A DNA stretch of 64,000 nucleotides from Bog-756 sp963738545 (GCA_963738545.1 CAVTXA010000008.1:310001-374000); one strand, 5' to 3'; numbered from the stretch's first letter, positions 35,497 to 43,484 are shown. A program made the numbers and translations. The notes: generated from the letters alone by a model not told the origin.

Positions 35497-35827
35497 ATGG
35501 CCGCAGAAGGCCCCCGTCAGAAGATCAGAATCCGCCTCAAGGCCTACGACCACGAGATTCTCGATCAGTCCACCGAGAAGATCGTCCAGACCGTGCTCCG
35601 GACCCAGGCCAAGGTGCTGGGCCCGGTGCCGCTGCCCGACCGAGAAGCACCGCTACACGGTGATCCGGTCGCCCCACAAGTACAAGGACAGCCGGGAGCA
35701 CTTCGAGATGCGGGTGCACAAGCGCCTGGTGGACATCGTCGACCACACCCCGAAGACGGTCGACTCGCTCCAGCGCCTCGACCTCCCGGCCGGGGTGGAC
35801 ATCGAGATCAAGATCCAGACGGTCTAG
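35497..35827 (+). CDS. rpsJ: 30S ribosomal protein S10, with one-base frame break
   Basis: A protein of the 30S head, also known as NusE in antitermination. The N-terminal half QKIRIRLKAYDHEILDQSTE is in one frame up to the CCC at 35635-35637; from there the next frame gives EKHRYTVIRSPHKYKDSREH and the S10 end VDIEIKIQTV. Removing one C (LPTEKH) restores a 109-residue protein. Uncorrected, the frame runs to 35859 as nonsense. It pairs with tuf, while rplC has its own promoter 46 bases beyond the rpsJ stop. Confidence 0.95.
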
Positions 35828-35872
35828 GCCCCACCGGGTCCGACGGGCCCCCGGGCTGACCCGGAGGCCTCG

Positions 35873-35901
35873 TTGTACGCCCGGCGAGGATGGTATACAG
35901 T
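35873..35901 (+). promoter_or_regulatory. Promoter for the rplC operon
   Basis: TTGTAC (35873-35878), 17 bases, TACAGT (35896-35901); the overlapping TATACA at 35894 is an alternative -10. It sits 46 bases after rpsJ and about 290 bases before rplC. Confidence 0.6.
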
Positions 35902-35996
35902 AATCAGTCGGCCCGATTTTGGGTCCAACCTTGTGAGTAGGACGTGTTCGAGCGCCCGTCGGGAACTGGCGGGGACCTCGGACCAAACCAGGCGAG

Positions 35997-36025
35997 CGCT
36001 CCGCTCGGGTCATCCGAGCGGAGCG
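35997..36025 (+). other. 12-bp leader hairpin upstream of rplC
   Basis: CGCTCCGCTCGG pairs perfectly with CCGAGCGGAGCG around loop GTCAT. Confidence 0.6.
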
Positions 36026-36047
36026 TCTGCGTGCGAGCCGATGCGGT

Positions 36048-36070
36048 GTACGGCCTCGGTGAGGCCGTAC
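36048..36070 (+). other. 10-bp leader hairpin upstream of rplC
   Basis: GTACGGCCTC pairs perfectly with GAGGCCGTAC around loop GGT, 22 bases after the first hairpin. Confidence 0.6.
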
Positions 36071-36142
36071 GGGCCTGGTGACTCGAGCAGTAGTGGCAAG
36101 CAGACAGTCGTGAACAGCAGAGCAGTGCGTGAAGTACCCGAT

Positions 36143-36160
36143 CGACACCGGCCGGTGTCG
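36143..36160 (+). other. 18-base perfect palindrome upstream of rplC
   Basis: CGACACCGG followed by CCGGTGTCG, ending 33 bases before the rplC start. It could be a leader hairpin or an operator. Confidence 0.55.
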
Positions 36161-36193
36161 AAAAGAGCACAGAGTCGATACGGAGAAGCTCCA

Positions 36194-36856
36194 GTGGCCA
36201 CCAAGGCGATCGTGGGCGAAAAAGTGGGAATGACCCAGATCTGGGACGATCAGAACCGGGCGATACCGGTGACGGTGGTGCGCGTGGCACCGGTCCGGGT
36301 CGTGCAGGTGAAGACGCCCGAGCGGGAGGGGTACTCCGCCCTCCAGGTCACCTGGGGCCACCGCCGGACCTCGACACTGACCAAGCCCGAGCAGGGCCAC
36401 TACGACAAGGCCGGGGTCGACCCGGGCCGCCGGCTGGTCGAACTGCGGCTCGACGACGCCTCGGACTACGAGGTGGGCCAGCAGCTCACCGCCGACCTGC
36501 TCCAGCCCGGGGAGCTGGTGGATGCCATCGCCGTCTCCAAGGGCAAGGGGTTCGCCGGAGCGATGAAGCGCCACAACTTCAAGGGCCAGGGCGCCTCGCA
36601 CGGTAACCACAAGAAGCACCGCTCGCCGGGCTCGATCGGGGCCTGCGCCACGCCGGCCCGGGTGTTCAAGGGAACCCGCATGGCCGGTCGGATGGGTGGC
36701 CAGCAGGTGACCACACTCAATCTGGAGATCGTCCAGGCCGACCCGGAACGGGAGCTGATCCTGGTCAAAGGGGCGGTACCCGGCCCCCGGGGCGGCATCG
36801 TGGTCCTGCGGGACGCCGTGAAGGCCCCGTTGGTCAAGGGAGGGAAGGCCTCGTGA
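36194..36856 (+). CDS. rplC: 50S ribosomal protein L3
   Basis: A primary 23S rRNA binder close to the peptidyl transferase centre. The 220 residues contain VGEKVGMTQIW at the start, SKGKGFAGAMKRHNFKG, the glutamine-bearing loop GQGASHGNHKKHRSPGSIGA and RMAGRMGGQQVT. The start is GTG with GGAG 8 bases upstream; the open frame extends further upstream but that part is leader. It overlaps rplD by 4 bases and opens the long r-protein operon. Confidence 0.98.
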   Translation: MATKAIVGEKVGMTQIWDDQNRAIPVTVVRVAPVRVVQVKTPEREGYSALQVTWGHRRTSTLTKPEQGHYDKAGVDPGRRLVELRLDDASDYEVGQQLTADLLQPGELVDAIAVSKGKGFAGAMKRHNFKGQGASHGNHKKHRSPGSIGACATPARVFKGTRMAGRMGGQQVTTLNLEIVQADPERELILVKGAVPGPRGGIVVLRDAVKAPLVKGGKAS

Positions 36857-37623
36857 GCACCTCCGACGCTGCGGCCACCATCGACCTGGAGACGGCCTCC
36901 CCGGCCGAGATCCGGCGCTTCCTCCGTCCCGCCCCGGTCCAGCGCACCGTGACCCGTCGGTCCATCGACGGGACCGAGCTCGGTCCGGTGGACCTCGAGC
37001 CCTCGCTCTTCGGCATCGAGCCCAACCTGGCCGTCCTCCACCAGGTGGTGACGGCCCAGCTGGCCGCGGCCCGCGCCGGCACCCAGTCGACCAAGACCCG
37101 GGCCGAGGTCCGCGGGGGTGGGACCAAGCCGTTCCGCCAGAAGGGCACCGGTCGGGCCCGGGCCGGCTCGTCACGCTCGCCCATCTGGGTCGGTGGCGGG
37201 GTGGCTCTCGGGCCGAAGCCCCGGTCCTATGCCCAGAACACGCCGAAGAAGATGATCCAGCTGGCCCTGCGTTCGGCCCTGTCGGACCGGGCCTCCCAGG
37301 GCCGGGTGGCCGTGGTCGACGCCTGGACCTTCGAGATCCCGAGCACCAAGGCGGCCATCGCCGCCCTGGCCGCCCTGGGCGCCACGGGCCGGGTCCTGGT
37401 CGTGCTGGGCGACGAGGACGGCTACGCCGACCGCTCGTTCGGCAACCTGCCCGAGATCCAGACGATCATGGCCGGTGAGCTCAACGCCTACGACATCCTG
37501 GTCAACGACTGGCTCGTCTTCACCGACGAGACCCTGCCCGGCGGCCGGGTCCCCGGCCGACGCGGCGGACGACGGCCGACCGGCGACACCGACACGACCG
37601 AAGAAGAGGGAAGCGGCTCATGA
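36853..37623 (+). CDS. rplD: 50S ribosomal protein L4
   Basis: A tunnel-wall protein; in E. coli L4 represses the S10 operon. The core spans about 36-230 with NLAVLHQVVTAQLAAARAGT, the tunnel loop KTRAEVRGGGTKPFRQKGTG, RAGSSRSPIWVGGG and a C-terminal Rossmann-like part. An N-terminal extension of about 35 residues and a basic-then-acidic tail (RRGGRRPTGDTDTTEEEGSG) make it 256 residues against the usual 205-220. The start is GTG overlapping rplC (GTGA). Confidence 0.97.
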   Translation: MSTSDAAATIDLETASPAEIRRFLRPAPVQRTVTRRSIDGTELGPVDLEPSLFGIEPNLAVLHQVVTAQLAAARAGTQSTKTRAEVRGGGTKPFRQKGTGRARAGSSRSPIWVGGGVALGPKPRSYAQNTPKKMIQLALRSALSDRASQGRVAVVDAWTFEIPSTKAAIAALAALGATGRVLVVLGDEDGYADRSFGNLPEIQTIMAGELNAYDILVNDWLVFTDETLPGGRVPGRRGGRRPTGDTDTTEEEGSGS

Positions 37624-37910
37624 GGGATCCCCACAACGTGCTCATCCGACCGGTGGTGTCGGAGAAGTCCTACGCCCTGATGGACAACAACGTCTACGTC
37701 TTCGTCGTGGACCCGTCGGCCACCAAGATCGACGTGCGCCACGCCGTCGAGCAGGCCTTCAACGTCCGCGTGGACAAGGTCAACACCCTCAATCGCAAGG
37801 GCAAGACCAAGCGCAACCGGAAGAGCAACTCCCTCGGCCACCGCCCCGACACCAAGCGGGCCATCGTCACCCTCCACGAGGGCGACTCGATCGACCTGTT
37901 CGAGAACTGA
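37620..37910 (+). CDS. rplW: 50S ribosomal protein L23
   Basis: A 96-residue protein at the tunnel exit, the docking site for trigger factor and SRP. It has VLIRPVVSEKSYALM, VDPSATKIDVRHAVEQAFNV and VDKVNTLNRKGKTKR, the normal layout. The ATG overlaps the rplD stop by 4 bases (ATGA). rplB follows after 16 bases. Confidence 0.98.
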   Translation: MRDPHNVLIRPVVSEKSYALMDNNVYVFVVDPSATKIDVRHAVEQAFNVRVDKVNTLNRKGKTKRNRKSNSLGHRPDTKRAIVTLHEGDSIDLFEN

Positions 37911-37926
37911 GAGACCGGGCCCAGAC

Positions 37927-38763
37927 ATGCCACTCCGCTCACGCAAACCGACCAGCGCCGGCCGCCGGTTCCAGACCGTCTCGGACTTCGCCGAGATCAC
38001 CCGCGACCGCCCCGAGAAGTCCCTCCTGGCCCCCAAGCCCTCCACCGGTGGCCGGAACAGCTACGGCCGCAAGACGTCCCGGCACCGTGGCGGCGGCCAC
38101 AAGCAGCAGTACCGGATCATCGACTTCAAGCGGGACAAGGACGGCGTGCCGGCCAAGGTGGCCGCCATCGAGTACGACCCCAACCGCAACGCCCGGATCG
38201 CGCTGCTCCACTACCTGGACGGGGAGAAGCGCTACATCCTGGCTCCGGCCCAGGTGACCGTGGGCGACCGCCTCCAGTCGGGCCAGGGGGCCGAGATCCG
38301 TCCCGGCAACGCCCTGCCCCTCCGGTTCATCCCGGTCGGTTCGGTCATCCACAACGTCGAACTCCGGCCCGGCGGCGGGGGCAAGATGGCCCGGGGGGCG
38401 GGCATGAGCGTGCAGCTCGTAGCCAAGGAAGGCGCCTTCGCCACCCTTCGCCTCCCCTCCACCGAGATGCGTCGTGTGTCCATCGACTGCCGGGGGACCC
38501 TGGGCGTGGTGGGCAACTCCGAGGCGGAGCTGATCAAGATCGGCAAGGCCGGCCGGAACCGGTGGAAGGGCAAGCGCCCCCAGACCCGTGGCGTGGCCAT
38601 GAACCCGGTCGACCACCCGCTGGGTGGCGGTGAGGGCAAGACCTCCGGAGGCCGTCACCCCGTGTCGCCGTGGGGCCAGCCCGAGGGTCGCACCCGGGCC
38701 CGCAACAAGGACTCCGACAAGATGATCGTCCGCAGGCGCCGCACCCGCGGTGCCCGCCGGTAG
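37927..38763 (+). CDS. rplB: 50S ribosomal protein L2
   Basis: A highly conserved 278-residue protein needed for subunit joining and peptidyl transfer. It shows SYGRKTSRHRGGGHKQQYR, EYDPNRNARIALLHY, GKAGRNRWKGKRPQTRGVAM and the catalytic-region motif MNPVDHPLGGGEGKTSGGRH. Length is normal. It lies between rplW and rpsS in the standard order. Confidence 0.99.
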   Translation: MPLRSRKPTSAGRRFQTVSDFAEITRDRPEKSLLAPKPSTGGRNSYGRKTSRHRGGGHKQQYRIIDFKRDKDGVPAKVAAIEYDPNRNARIALLHYLDGEKRYILAPAQVTVGDRLQSGQGAEIRPGNALPLRFIPVGSVIHNVELRPGGGGKMARGAGMSVQLVAKEGAFATLRLPSTEMRRVSIDCRGTLGVVGNSEAELIKIGKAGRNRWKGKRPQTRGVAMNPVDHPLGGGEGKTSGGRHPVSPWGQPEGRTRARNKDSDKMIVRRRRTRGARR

Positions 38764-38786
38764 GGAAGACAGAGGGAACGCCACAC

Positions 38787-39065
38787 ATGCCTCGCAGCCT
38801 GAAAAAAGGTCCGTTCGTCGACGACCACCTGCTCAAGAAGGTGGACGCCCTCAACGCGGCCGGGGACAAGAAGGTCATCAAGACCTGGTCCCGCCGATCC
38901 ACGATCATCCCCGACATGGTCGGTCACACCATCGCCGTCCACGACGGCCGCAAGCACATCCCGGTCTACGTGACCGAGTCCATGGTGGGTCACAAGCTGG
39001 GCGAGTTCGCCCCCACCCGCACCTTCAAGTTCCACGCCGGCCAAGAGCGGGCGGGGAGGCGCTGA
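38787..39065 (+). CDS. rpsS: 30S ribosomal protein S19
   Basis: A 92-residue protein of the 30S head that contacts S13 and A-site tRNA. It matches the family from MPRSLKKGPFVDDHLLKKV through WSRRSTIIPDMVGHTIAVHD to VGHKLGEFAPTRTFK. The ATG at 38787 has AGAGGGAACG upstream and fits the family start. rplV begins 1 base after its stop codon. Confidence 0.98.
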   Translation: MPRSLKKGPFVDDHLLKKVDALNAAGDKKVIKTWSRRSTIIPDMVGHTIAVHDGRKHIPVYVTESMVGHKLGEFAPTRTFKFHAGQERAGRR

Positions 39066-39066
39066 G

Positions 39067-39825
39067 ATGCCCGGGGTGAAGACCAACGAGCGTGAGGGGA
39101 CCCGGGCGGTCCTCCGCCACAGCCGCATGTCGGCCAGCAAGGTCCGCCAGGTGCTGAACCTCATCCGGGGCCAGGATGTCGACCGTGCCGCCGAGATCCT
39201 GTCCCTCGGCGACCGTGAGGCTGCCGTGACCGTGGGCAAGGTGCTTGCTTCCGCCGTGGCCAACGCCGTCCACAACGACGGGCTCGACGCCGAGGAGCTG
39301 TTCGTATCGGCTTGCTACGCCGATGAGGGCAGCACGCTCAAGCGCTGGCGTCCGAGGGCCCGGGGCCGGGCCACCCGCATCCGCAAGCGGACCTCCCACA
39401 TCACCATCATCGTGAGTCGGCTCCCCGAGGACCGGATCGCCCGCCGACGGGCCAAGCAGGCTGCCAACACCTCCCAGCGCTCGCGCCGAGTGGCCGGCTC
39501 ACGCCGCCGCCAGCAGGCCGAGTCCACGGCGACCACCGAGTCGGTGGTCGACGAGCACGACACCGGGGCCGAGGCTTGGGACGAGGAGGCCACCCACGCC
39601 GACGACCTGGTCACCGAGACCGAAGCCGGCCCGCTGGAGGAGTCGGACCTCGACCCCGACGCCGAGGTGTCCGAGCACGACGACGTGGTCACCGAGACCG
39701 AGGCCGGCTCGCTGGACGAGTCCGATGACGAGGTCGACGCTGTCGACGACGTCGCGGACGAGGAAACCGATGCAGGCGAAGACGAAGACACCGACGGCGA
39801 TTCCGCCGAAGAGAAGGGCAAGTAG
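39067..39825 (+). CDS. rplV: 50S ribosomal protein L22 with long acidic tail
   Basis: L22 lines the nascent-peptide tunnel and its globular part sits at the exit. Residues 1 to about 115 are normal L22 (RMSASKVRQVLNLIRGQDVD, RWRPRARGRATRIRKRTSHI). A basic linker follows, then about 90 residues dominated by Asp, Glu, Thr and Val (DEHDTGAEAWDEE, ETEAG repeats, ADEETDAGEDEDTDGD), giving 252 residues against about 110-150. The tail holds an internal 78-base-spaced duplication. It abuts rpsC directly. Confidence 0.97.
   Translation: MPGVKTNEREGTRAVLRHSRMSASKVRQVLNLIRGQDVDRAAEILSLGDREAAVTVGKVLASAVANAVHNDGLDAEELFVSACYADEGSTLKRWRPRARGRATRIRKRTSHITIIVSRLPEDRIARRRAKQAANTSQRSRRVAGSRRRQQAESTATTESVVDEHDTGAEAWDEEATHADDLVTETEAGPLEESDLDPDAEVSEHDDVVTETEAGSLDESDDEVDAVDDVADEETDAGEDEDTDGDSAEEKGK
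39604..39726 (+). repeat. Direct repeat inside the rplV acidic tail
   Basis: 39604-39648 and 39682-39726 are alike in about 39 of 45 bases, spaced 78 bases apart. Both encode D-[LV]-VTETEAG-x-L-[ED]-ESD. Confidence 0.6.
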
Positions 39826-40794
39826 ATGGGCCAGAAGGTAAACCCGTACGGGTTTCGACTCGGCGTCACCACCGATTGGAAGTCGCGTTGGTTCGAGGAG
39901 CGCAACTACCAGAACTGTGTGATCGAGGACTGGGAGATCCGCGACTACCTGATGTCGCAGCTGGAGTCGGCTGCCGTCAGCCGGATCGAGATCGAGCGCA
40001 CCCGTGACCGGCTGCGGGTGGACATCCACACCGCCCGCCCGGGCATCGTTATCGGTCGCCGCGGTGCCGAAGCCGACCGCCTGAAGAAGAAGATCGAGGA
40101 GATCACCGGCCTGAACAACCGGATCCAGCTCAACATCCAAGAGATCAAGCAGCCCGAGCTCGACGCGGCGCTGATCGCCCAGGGGATCTGCGACCAGCTG
40201 GCCCGCCGGGTCGCCTTCCGCCGGGCCATGAAGCGCTCCATCCAGACGGTGCAGAAGGCCGGCGCCCTGGGCGTGCGGGTGCAGTGCTCCGGCCGTCTGG
40301 GCGGGTCGGAGATGTCCCGCAAGGAGTCCTACCGGGAGGGCCGGGTCCCGCTGCACACGCTGCGGGCCGACATCGACTACGGCTTCCGTGAGGCGAAGAC
40401 CACCTTCGGCCGGATCGGCGTGAAGGTGTGGATCTACAAGGGTGACATCCTCCCGTACAAGATCTCCACCGAGGACAAGATCACCCGTGAGGCGGCCATG
40501 GCCGTGGGCGAGACGTCGGGACAGGGCGGCGACGCCCCCCGTCGGCTGATCACCGCCGGCGGCGGTCGACGCCGCGCCGAGCAGGGTGCCCCGGGCAGCG
40601 TGGTGACCGTCGATTCCGACTCCGACGGTGAGACCGAGATCCCCGACGGCCTGGTCGACCAGGCCGCCGCCGACATCGCCGCCCCGCCGGCCGTGCCCGA
40701 CGAGCTCGAGCGCATCCTGTCCGAGGACGAGGAGATCGAGCGTCGCACCCGCGAGCACCACGAGACCCCCCACTTCCGCAAGGAGGTGGACTGA
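39826..40794 (+). CDS. rpsC: 30S ribosomal protein S3 with acidic C-terminal extension
   Basis: Part of the mRNA entry channel with helicase function. The KH domain has HTARPGIVIGRRGAEADRLKK, and the C-terminal domain has GRLGGSEMSRKESYREGRVP and LRADIDYGFREAKTTFG. After about residue 215 comes an extension of about 105 residues, acidic near its end (VDSDSDGETEIPDGL, LSEDEEIERR), so the total is 322 against a typical 210-280. The ATG follows the rplV stop with no gap. Confidence 0.97.
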   Translation: MGQKVNPYGFRLGVTTDWKSRWFEERNYQNCVIEDWEIRDYLMSQLESAAVSRIEIERTRDRLRVDIHTARPGIVIGRRGAEADRLKKKIEEITGLNNRIQLNIQEIKQPELDAALIAQGICDQLARRVAFRRAMKRSIQTVQKAGALGVRVQCSGRLGGSEMSRKESYREGRVPLHTLRADIDYGFREAKTTFGRIGVKVWIYKGDILPYKISTEDKITREAAMAVGETSGQGGDAPRRLITAGGGRRRAEQGAPGSVVTVDSDSDGETEIPDGLVDQAAADIAAPPAVPDELERILSEDEEIERRTREHHETPHFRKEVD

Positions 40795-40795
40795 C

Positions 40796-41233
40796 ATGTT
40801 GATGCCCCGAAAGGTCAAGTACCGCAAGCAGCAGCGGGGCCGCATGAGCGGCAAGGCCAAGGGCGGCAGCGATGTCACCTTCGGTGACTTCGGTATCCAG
40901 GCCCTCGAGCCGGCCTGGCTGACGGCCCGGCAGATCGAGGCGGCCCGAATCGCCATGACCCGCCACGTCAAGCGTGGGGGGAAGGTGTGGATCCGGGTCT
41001 TCCCCGATCGCCCGGTGACCCAGAAGCCGGCCGAGACCCGCATGGGCTCGGGCAAGGGCAACCCCGAGCACTGGGTGGCCGTGGTCAAGCCCGGCCGCAT
41101 CCTCTTCGAGCTCGCCGGCGTGGAGCCCGAGCTGGCCAAGGAAGCCATGGAGCGGGCCATCCAGAAGCTGCCCTTCAAGGCTCGCTTCGTGATCCGTCCC
41201 GGAACCCACGGGACGCCGGAGGTGCAGGTCTGA
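40796..41233 (+). CDS. rplP: 50S ribosomal protein L16
   Basis: A 145-residue protein near the A-site tRNA elbow. It matches MLMPRKVKYRKQQRGRM, VTFGDFGIQALEPAWLTARQ, ESARIAMTRHVKRGGK-like and RMGSGKGNPEHWVAVVKPG. Two ATG codons (40796 and 40802) are in frame; the first gives the family start. It lies 1 base after rpsC, and its stop shares a base with the rpmC start. Confidence 0.98.
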   Translation: MLMPRKVKYRKQQRGRMSGKAKGGSDVTFGDFGIQALEPAWLTARQIEAARIAMTRHVKRGGKVWIRVFPDRPVTQKPAETRMGSGKGNPEHWVAVVKPGRILFELAGVEPELAKEAMERAIQKLPFKARFVIRPGTHGTPEVQV

Positions 41234-41742
41234 TGGCCAGCGCGGCAGAGATCTCCGAGTACGACACCGAGGAGTTGGAGCGCCAGCTGGGCGAGACCCG
41301 GCGCGAGCTCTTCAACCTCCGGTTCCAACTGGCCACCGGCCAGCTGGACAACTTCTCGCGCATCAACCATGTGCGCAAGGACGTGGCCCGCATGATGACC
41401 GAGCTCCGGATCCGGGAGATCGGCGAGGCCGAGGGACTGGCGCTCGAGGAGCTCCCCGGGCACCGGGCCGCCGCCCGCCGCCGGTCCGAGGACCAGGCCC
41501 TGGGGCGCGACCGCTCCACGGCCTCGGAGCGGAGGGCCGCCGCCAAGGCCGAGGCCGAGGCGGAGCACGAGGCTTCCCACGTGGACGCGGTGGACGAGGA
41601 CGAGCTGGCCGAGGAAGTGGCTGATGACGACGGCATGGCCCGTCCGGTTGATGACGCCGTCGACGTCGTTGACGACGCCGACGACACAGCCGATGACGAA
41701 GGTGATGTCGACGCAGCGGTCGACGCAGAGGAGAAGAGCTGA
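41233..41742 (+). CDS. rpmC: 50S ribosomal protein L29 with long charged tail
   Basis: L29 sits beside L23 at the tunnel exit. Residues 1 to about 75 are normal L29 (LERQLGETRRELFNLRFQLATGQL, INHVRKDVARMMTELR). The rest, about 95 residues, begins with a mixed-charge Ala/Arg/Glu helix-like stretch and ends in an Asp/Val/Ala run (VDDAVDVVDDADDTADDEGD). The total is 169 against the usual 65-80. It overlaps rplP and rpsQ by one base on each side. Confidence 0.96.
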   Translation: MASAAEISEYDTEELERQLGETRRELFNLRFQLATGQLDNFSRINHVRKDVARMMTELRIREIGEAEGLALEELPGHRAAARRRSEDQALGRDRSTASERRAAAKAEAEAEHEASHVDAVDEDELAEEVADDDGMARPVDDAVDVVDDADDTADDEGDVDAAVDAEEKS

Positions 41743-42026
41743 TGGCTGACGAGCAGACGGCCCCCGAGGCCGAACGGGCCAACGGCCGCAAGGTGCGTGA
41801 GGGTCTCGTGGTGTCCGACGCCATGGACGCCACGGTGGTGGTGGCCGTCATCGAACGTGTCCGCCATCCCCGCTACGGCAAGACCGTCCAGCGGACCAAG
41901 CGGCTCTACGCCCACGACGCCGACAACGCCGCCAAGGTGGGGGACCGGGTCCGCGTGGTGGAGACCCGCCCCTTGTCCAAGCTCAAGCGCTGGCGCCTCT
42001 CCGAGGTCCTGGAGCGTGCCCGATGA
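41742..42026 (+). CDS. rpsQ: 30S ribosomal protein S17
   Basis: A 94-residue early-assembly 16S rRNA-binding protein. It has KVREGLVVSDAMDATVVVAV, RHPRYGKTVQRTKRLYAHD and VRVVETRPLSKLKRWRLSEV. A 15-residue acidic N-terminal extension precedes the core. The ATG overlaps the rpmC stop by one base, and its end overlaps rplN by 4 bases (ATGA). Confidence 0.98.
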   Translation: MADEQTAPEAERANGRKVREGLVVSDAMDATVVVAVIERVRHPRYGKTVQRTKRLYAHDADNAAKVGDRVRVVETRPLSKLKRWRLSEVLERAR

Positions 42027-42391
42027 TCCAGCAGGAATCCCGACTCCGGGTGGCCGACAACTCCGGCGCCAAAGAGGTCCTCTGCATCAAGGTGCTCGGC
42101 GGCTCCCGCCGACGGTACGCCTCCATCGGGGACGTCTTCGTGGCCACGGTCAAAGATGCCATCCCCGGCGCGGCGGTCAAGAAGGGCGACGTGGTGAAGT
42201 GCGTCGTCGTCCGCACGAAGAAGGAGAAGCGCCGTCCTGACGGCAGCTACATCCGCTTCGACGAGAACGCCGCCGTGCTCATCAACGACCAGCAGCAACC
42301 GCGGGGGACCCGGATCTTCGGCCCCGTGGGACGTGAACTGCGGGACAAGCGCTTCATGCGCATCGTCTCGCTGGCCCCGGAGGTGTTGTAG
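42023..42391 (+). CDS. rplN: 50S ribosomal protein L14
   Basis: A 122-residue protein at the subunit interface, contacting 16S helix 14. It matches MIQQESRLRVADNSGAKEVL, GDVVKCVVVRTKKEKRRPDG and GTRIFGPVGRELRDKRFMRI from end to end with no extension. It is coupled to rpsQ by a 4-base overlap, and rplX starts directly after its stop. Confidence 0.99.
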   Translation: MIQQESRLRVADNSGAKEVLCIKVLGGSRRRYASIGDVFVATVKDAIPGAAVKKGDVVKCVVVRTKKEKRRPDGSYIRFDENAAVLINDQQQPRGTRIFGPVGRELRDKRFMRIVSLAPEVL

Positions 42392-42697
42392 ATGAGAATC
42401 CGCAAGGGTGACAAGGTCCAGGTCCTCTCGGGCAAGGACAAGGGCAAGCAGGCCGCCGTGGTCCGGGCTATTCCCGCCGAGGGACGGGTCATCGTGGAGG
42501 GAGTGCACGTGGCCAAGCGCCACGCCAAGCCCACCCGCGCCACCATGCAGGGCGGCGTGATCGACAAGTTCATGCCGGTGTCGGTGTCATCGGTGGCCAT
42601 TGTGTGCGGCAACTGCGGACCCACCCGCATCGGCATGCGCATCGACGAGCAGGGTCGCAAGGTCCGGGTCTGCAAGAAGTGCGGAGGTGATCTGTGA
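42392..42697 (+). CDS. rplX: 50S ribosomal protein L24
   Basis: A 101-residue assembly initiator near the tunnel exit. The N-terminal KOW domain has RIRKGDKVQVLSGKDKGKQA. The C-terminal part carries two cysteine pairs (VCGNCG and VCKKCG), a zinc-ribbon-like arrangement found in some L24. It starts right after rplN, and its stop codon overlaps rplE. Confidence 0.98.
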   Translation: MRIRKGDKVQVLSGKDKGKQAAVVRAIPAEGRVIVEGVHVAKRHAKPTRATMQGGVIDKFMPVSVSSVAIVCGNCGPTRIGMRIDEQGRKVRVCKKCGGDL

Positions 42698-43278
42698 TGG
42701 CCGCAGCGATCGCAGCCGGCACCGTGACCCGTCCGCGCCTGAAGGAGCGGTACGACAAGACGGTGCGGGCCGAGCTCAAAGAGACCCTGGGCCTCGACAA
42801 CATCATGGAGGTCCCCCGGCTGTCCAAGATCGTGATCAACATGGGCGTGGGCCGGGCCACCCAGCAGAAGTCACTGATCGAAGGGGCCATGCGCGACCTC
42901 GAGATCATCGCCGGCCAGAAGCCGGTGGTGACCCGGGCCAAGAAGTCCATCGCCTCGTTCAAGCTCCGGGAGGGGCAGGAGATCGGGACCAAGGTGACGC
43001 TCCGGGGTGACCGGGCATGGGAGTTCCTCGACCGCCTGCTGGCCATGGCCATTCCCCGCATCCGTGACTTCCGGGGGCTTTCCCCCCGGTCGTTCGACGG
43101 CCACGGCAACTACACCTTCGGGGTCACCGAGCAGCTGATCTTCCCCGAGATCGACTATGACCGCATCGACACCACCCGGGGCATGGACATCACCATCGCC
43201 ACCACCGCACGTACCGACGACGAGGGCCGGGCACTCCTGGCCGCGTTCGGATTCCCGTTCCGACAGGAGAACCAGTAA
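42697..43278 (+). CDS. rplE: 50S ribosomal protein L5
   Basis: Binds 5S rRNA and P-site tRNA in the central protuberance. The 193 residues include RLKERYDKTVRAELKETLGL, PRLSKIVINMGVGRATQQ, RAKKSIASFKLREGQEIGTK and IPRIRDFRGLSPRSFDGHGN. GGAGGTGAT stands just upstream. Either GTG 42694 or ATG 42697 could be the start; both overlap rplX. rpsZ follows after 4 bases. Confidence 0.98.
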   Translation: MAAAIAAGTVTRPRLKERYDKTVRAELKETLGLDNIMEVPRLSKIVINMGVGRATQQKSLIEGAMRDLEIIAGQKPVVTRAKKSIASFKLREGQEIGTKVTLRGDRAWEFLDRLLAMAIPRIRDFRGLSPRSFDGHGNYTFGVTEQLIFPEIDYDRIDTTRGMDITIATTARTDDEGRALLAAFGFPFRQENQ

Positions 43279-43282
43279 CCCC

Positions 43283-43468
43283 ATGGCCAAGAAGGCATTG
43301 ATCGAAAAGCAGCAGCGCACCCCCAAGTTCAAGGTGCGCGGGTACACCCGTTGCCGGCGCTGTGGGCGACCCAAGTCGGTGTACCGCAAGTTCGGCCTGT
43401 GCCGGATCTGCCTGCGGGTGATGGTGCACGCCGGCGAGATCCCCGGCGTGACGAAGGCCAGTTGGTGA
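43283..43468 (+). CDS. rpsZ: 30S ribosomal protein S14, zinc-binding type
   Basis: The short zinc-dependent S14 form. It has 61 residues with KFKVRGYTRCRRCGRPKSVY and FGLCRICLRVMVHAGEIPGV, so the four zinc cysteines of the C+ type are present. Actinobacteria often carry a second, zinc-free rpsN elsewhere for zinc shortage; none is in this window. It lies between rplE and rpsH in the spc-type order. Confidence 0.98.
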   Translation: MAKKALIEKQQRTPKFKVRGYTRCRRCGRPKSVYRKFGLCRICLRVMVHAGEIPGVTKASW

Positions 43469-43484
43469 GAGGAGGCGACGAAGA

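Larger units (their letters stand above)
35828..36193 (+). other. 366-base promoter and structured leader of the rplC operon
   Basis: No gene is seen. A good promoter at 35873-35901 is followed by three strong structures: a 12-bp hairpin at 35997-36025, a 10-bp hairpin at 36048-36070 and an 18-base perfect palindrome at 36143-36160. This may be an r-protein-binding leader for the S10-type operon, but no known family was recognised. Confidence 0.6.

Noticed and set aside
36100..36145. A further copy of the rpoB/rpsL leader block in the rplC leader (GTGAAGTACCCGATC)
   Set aside because: Only about nine matching bases and no CCCCGCAGTC half. Too weak to count.
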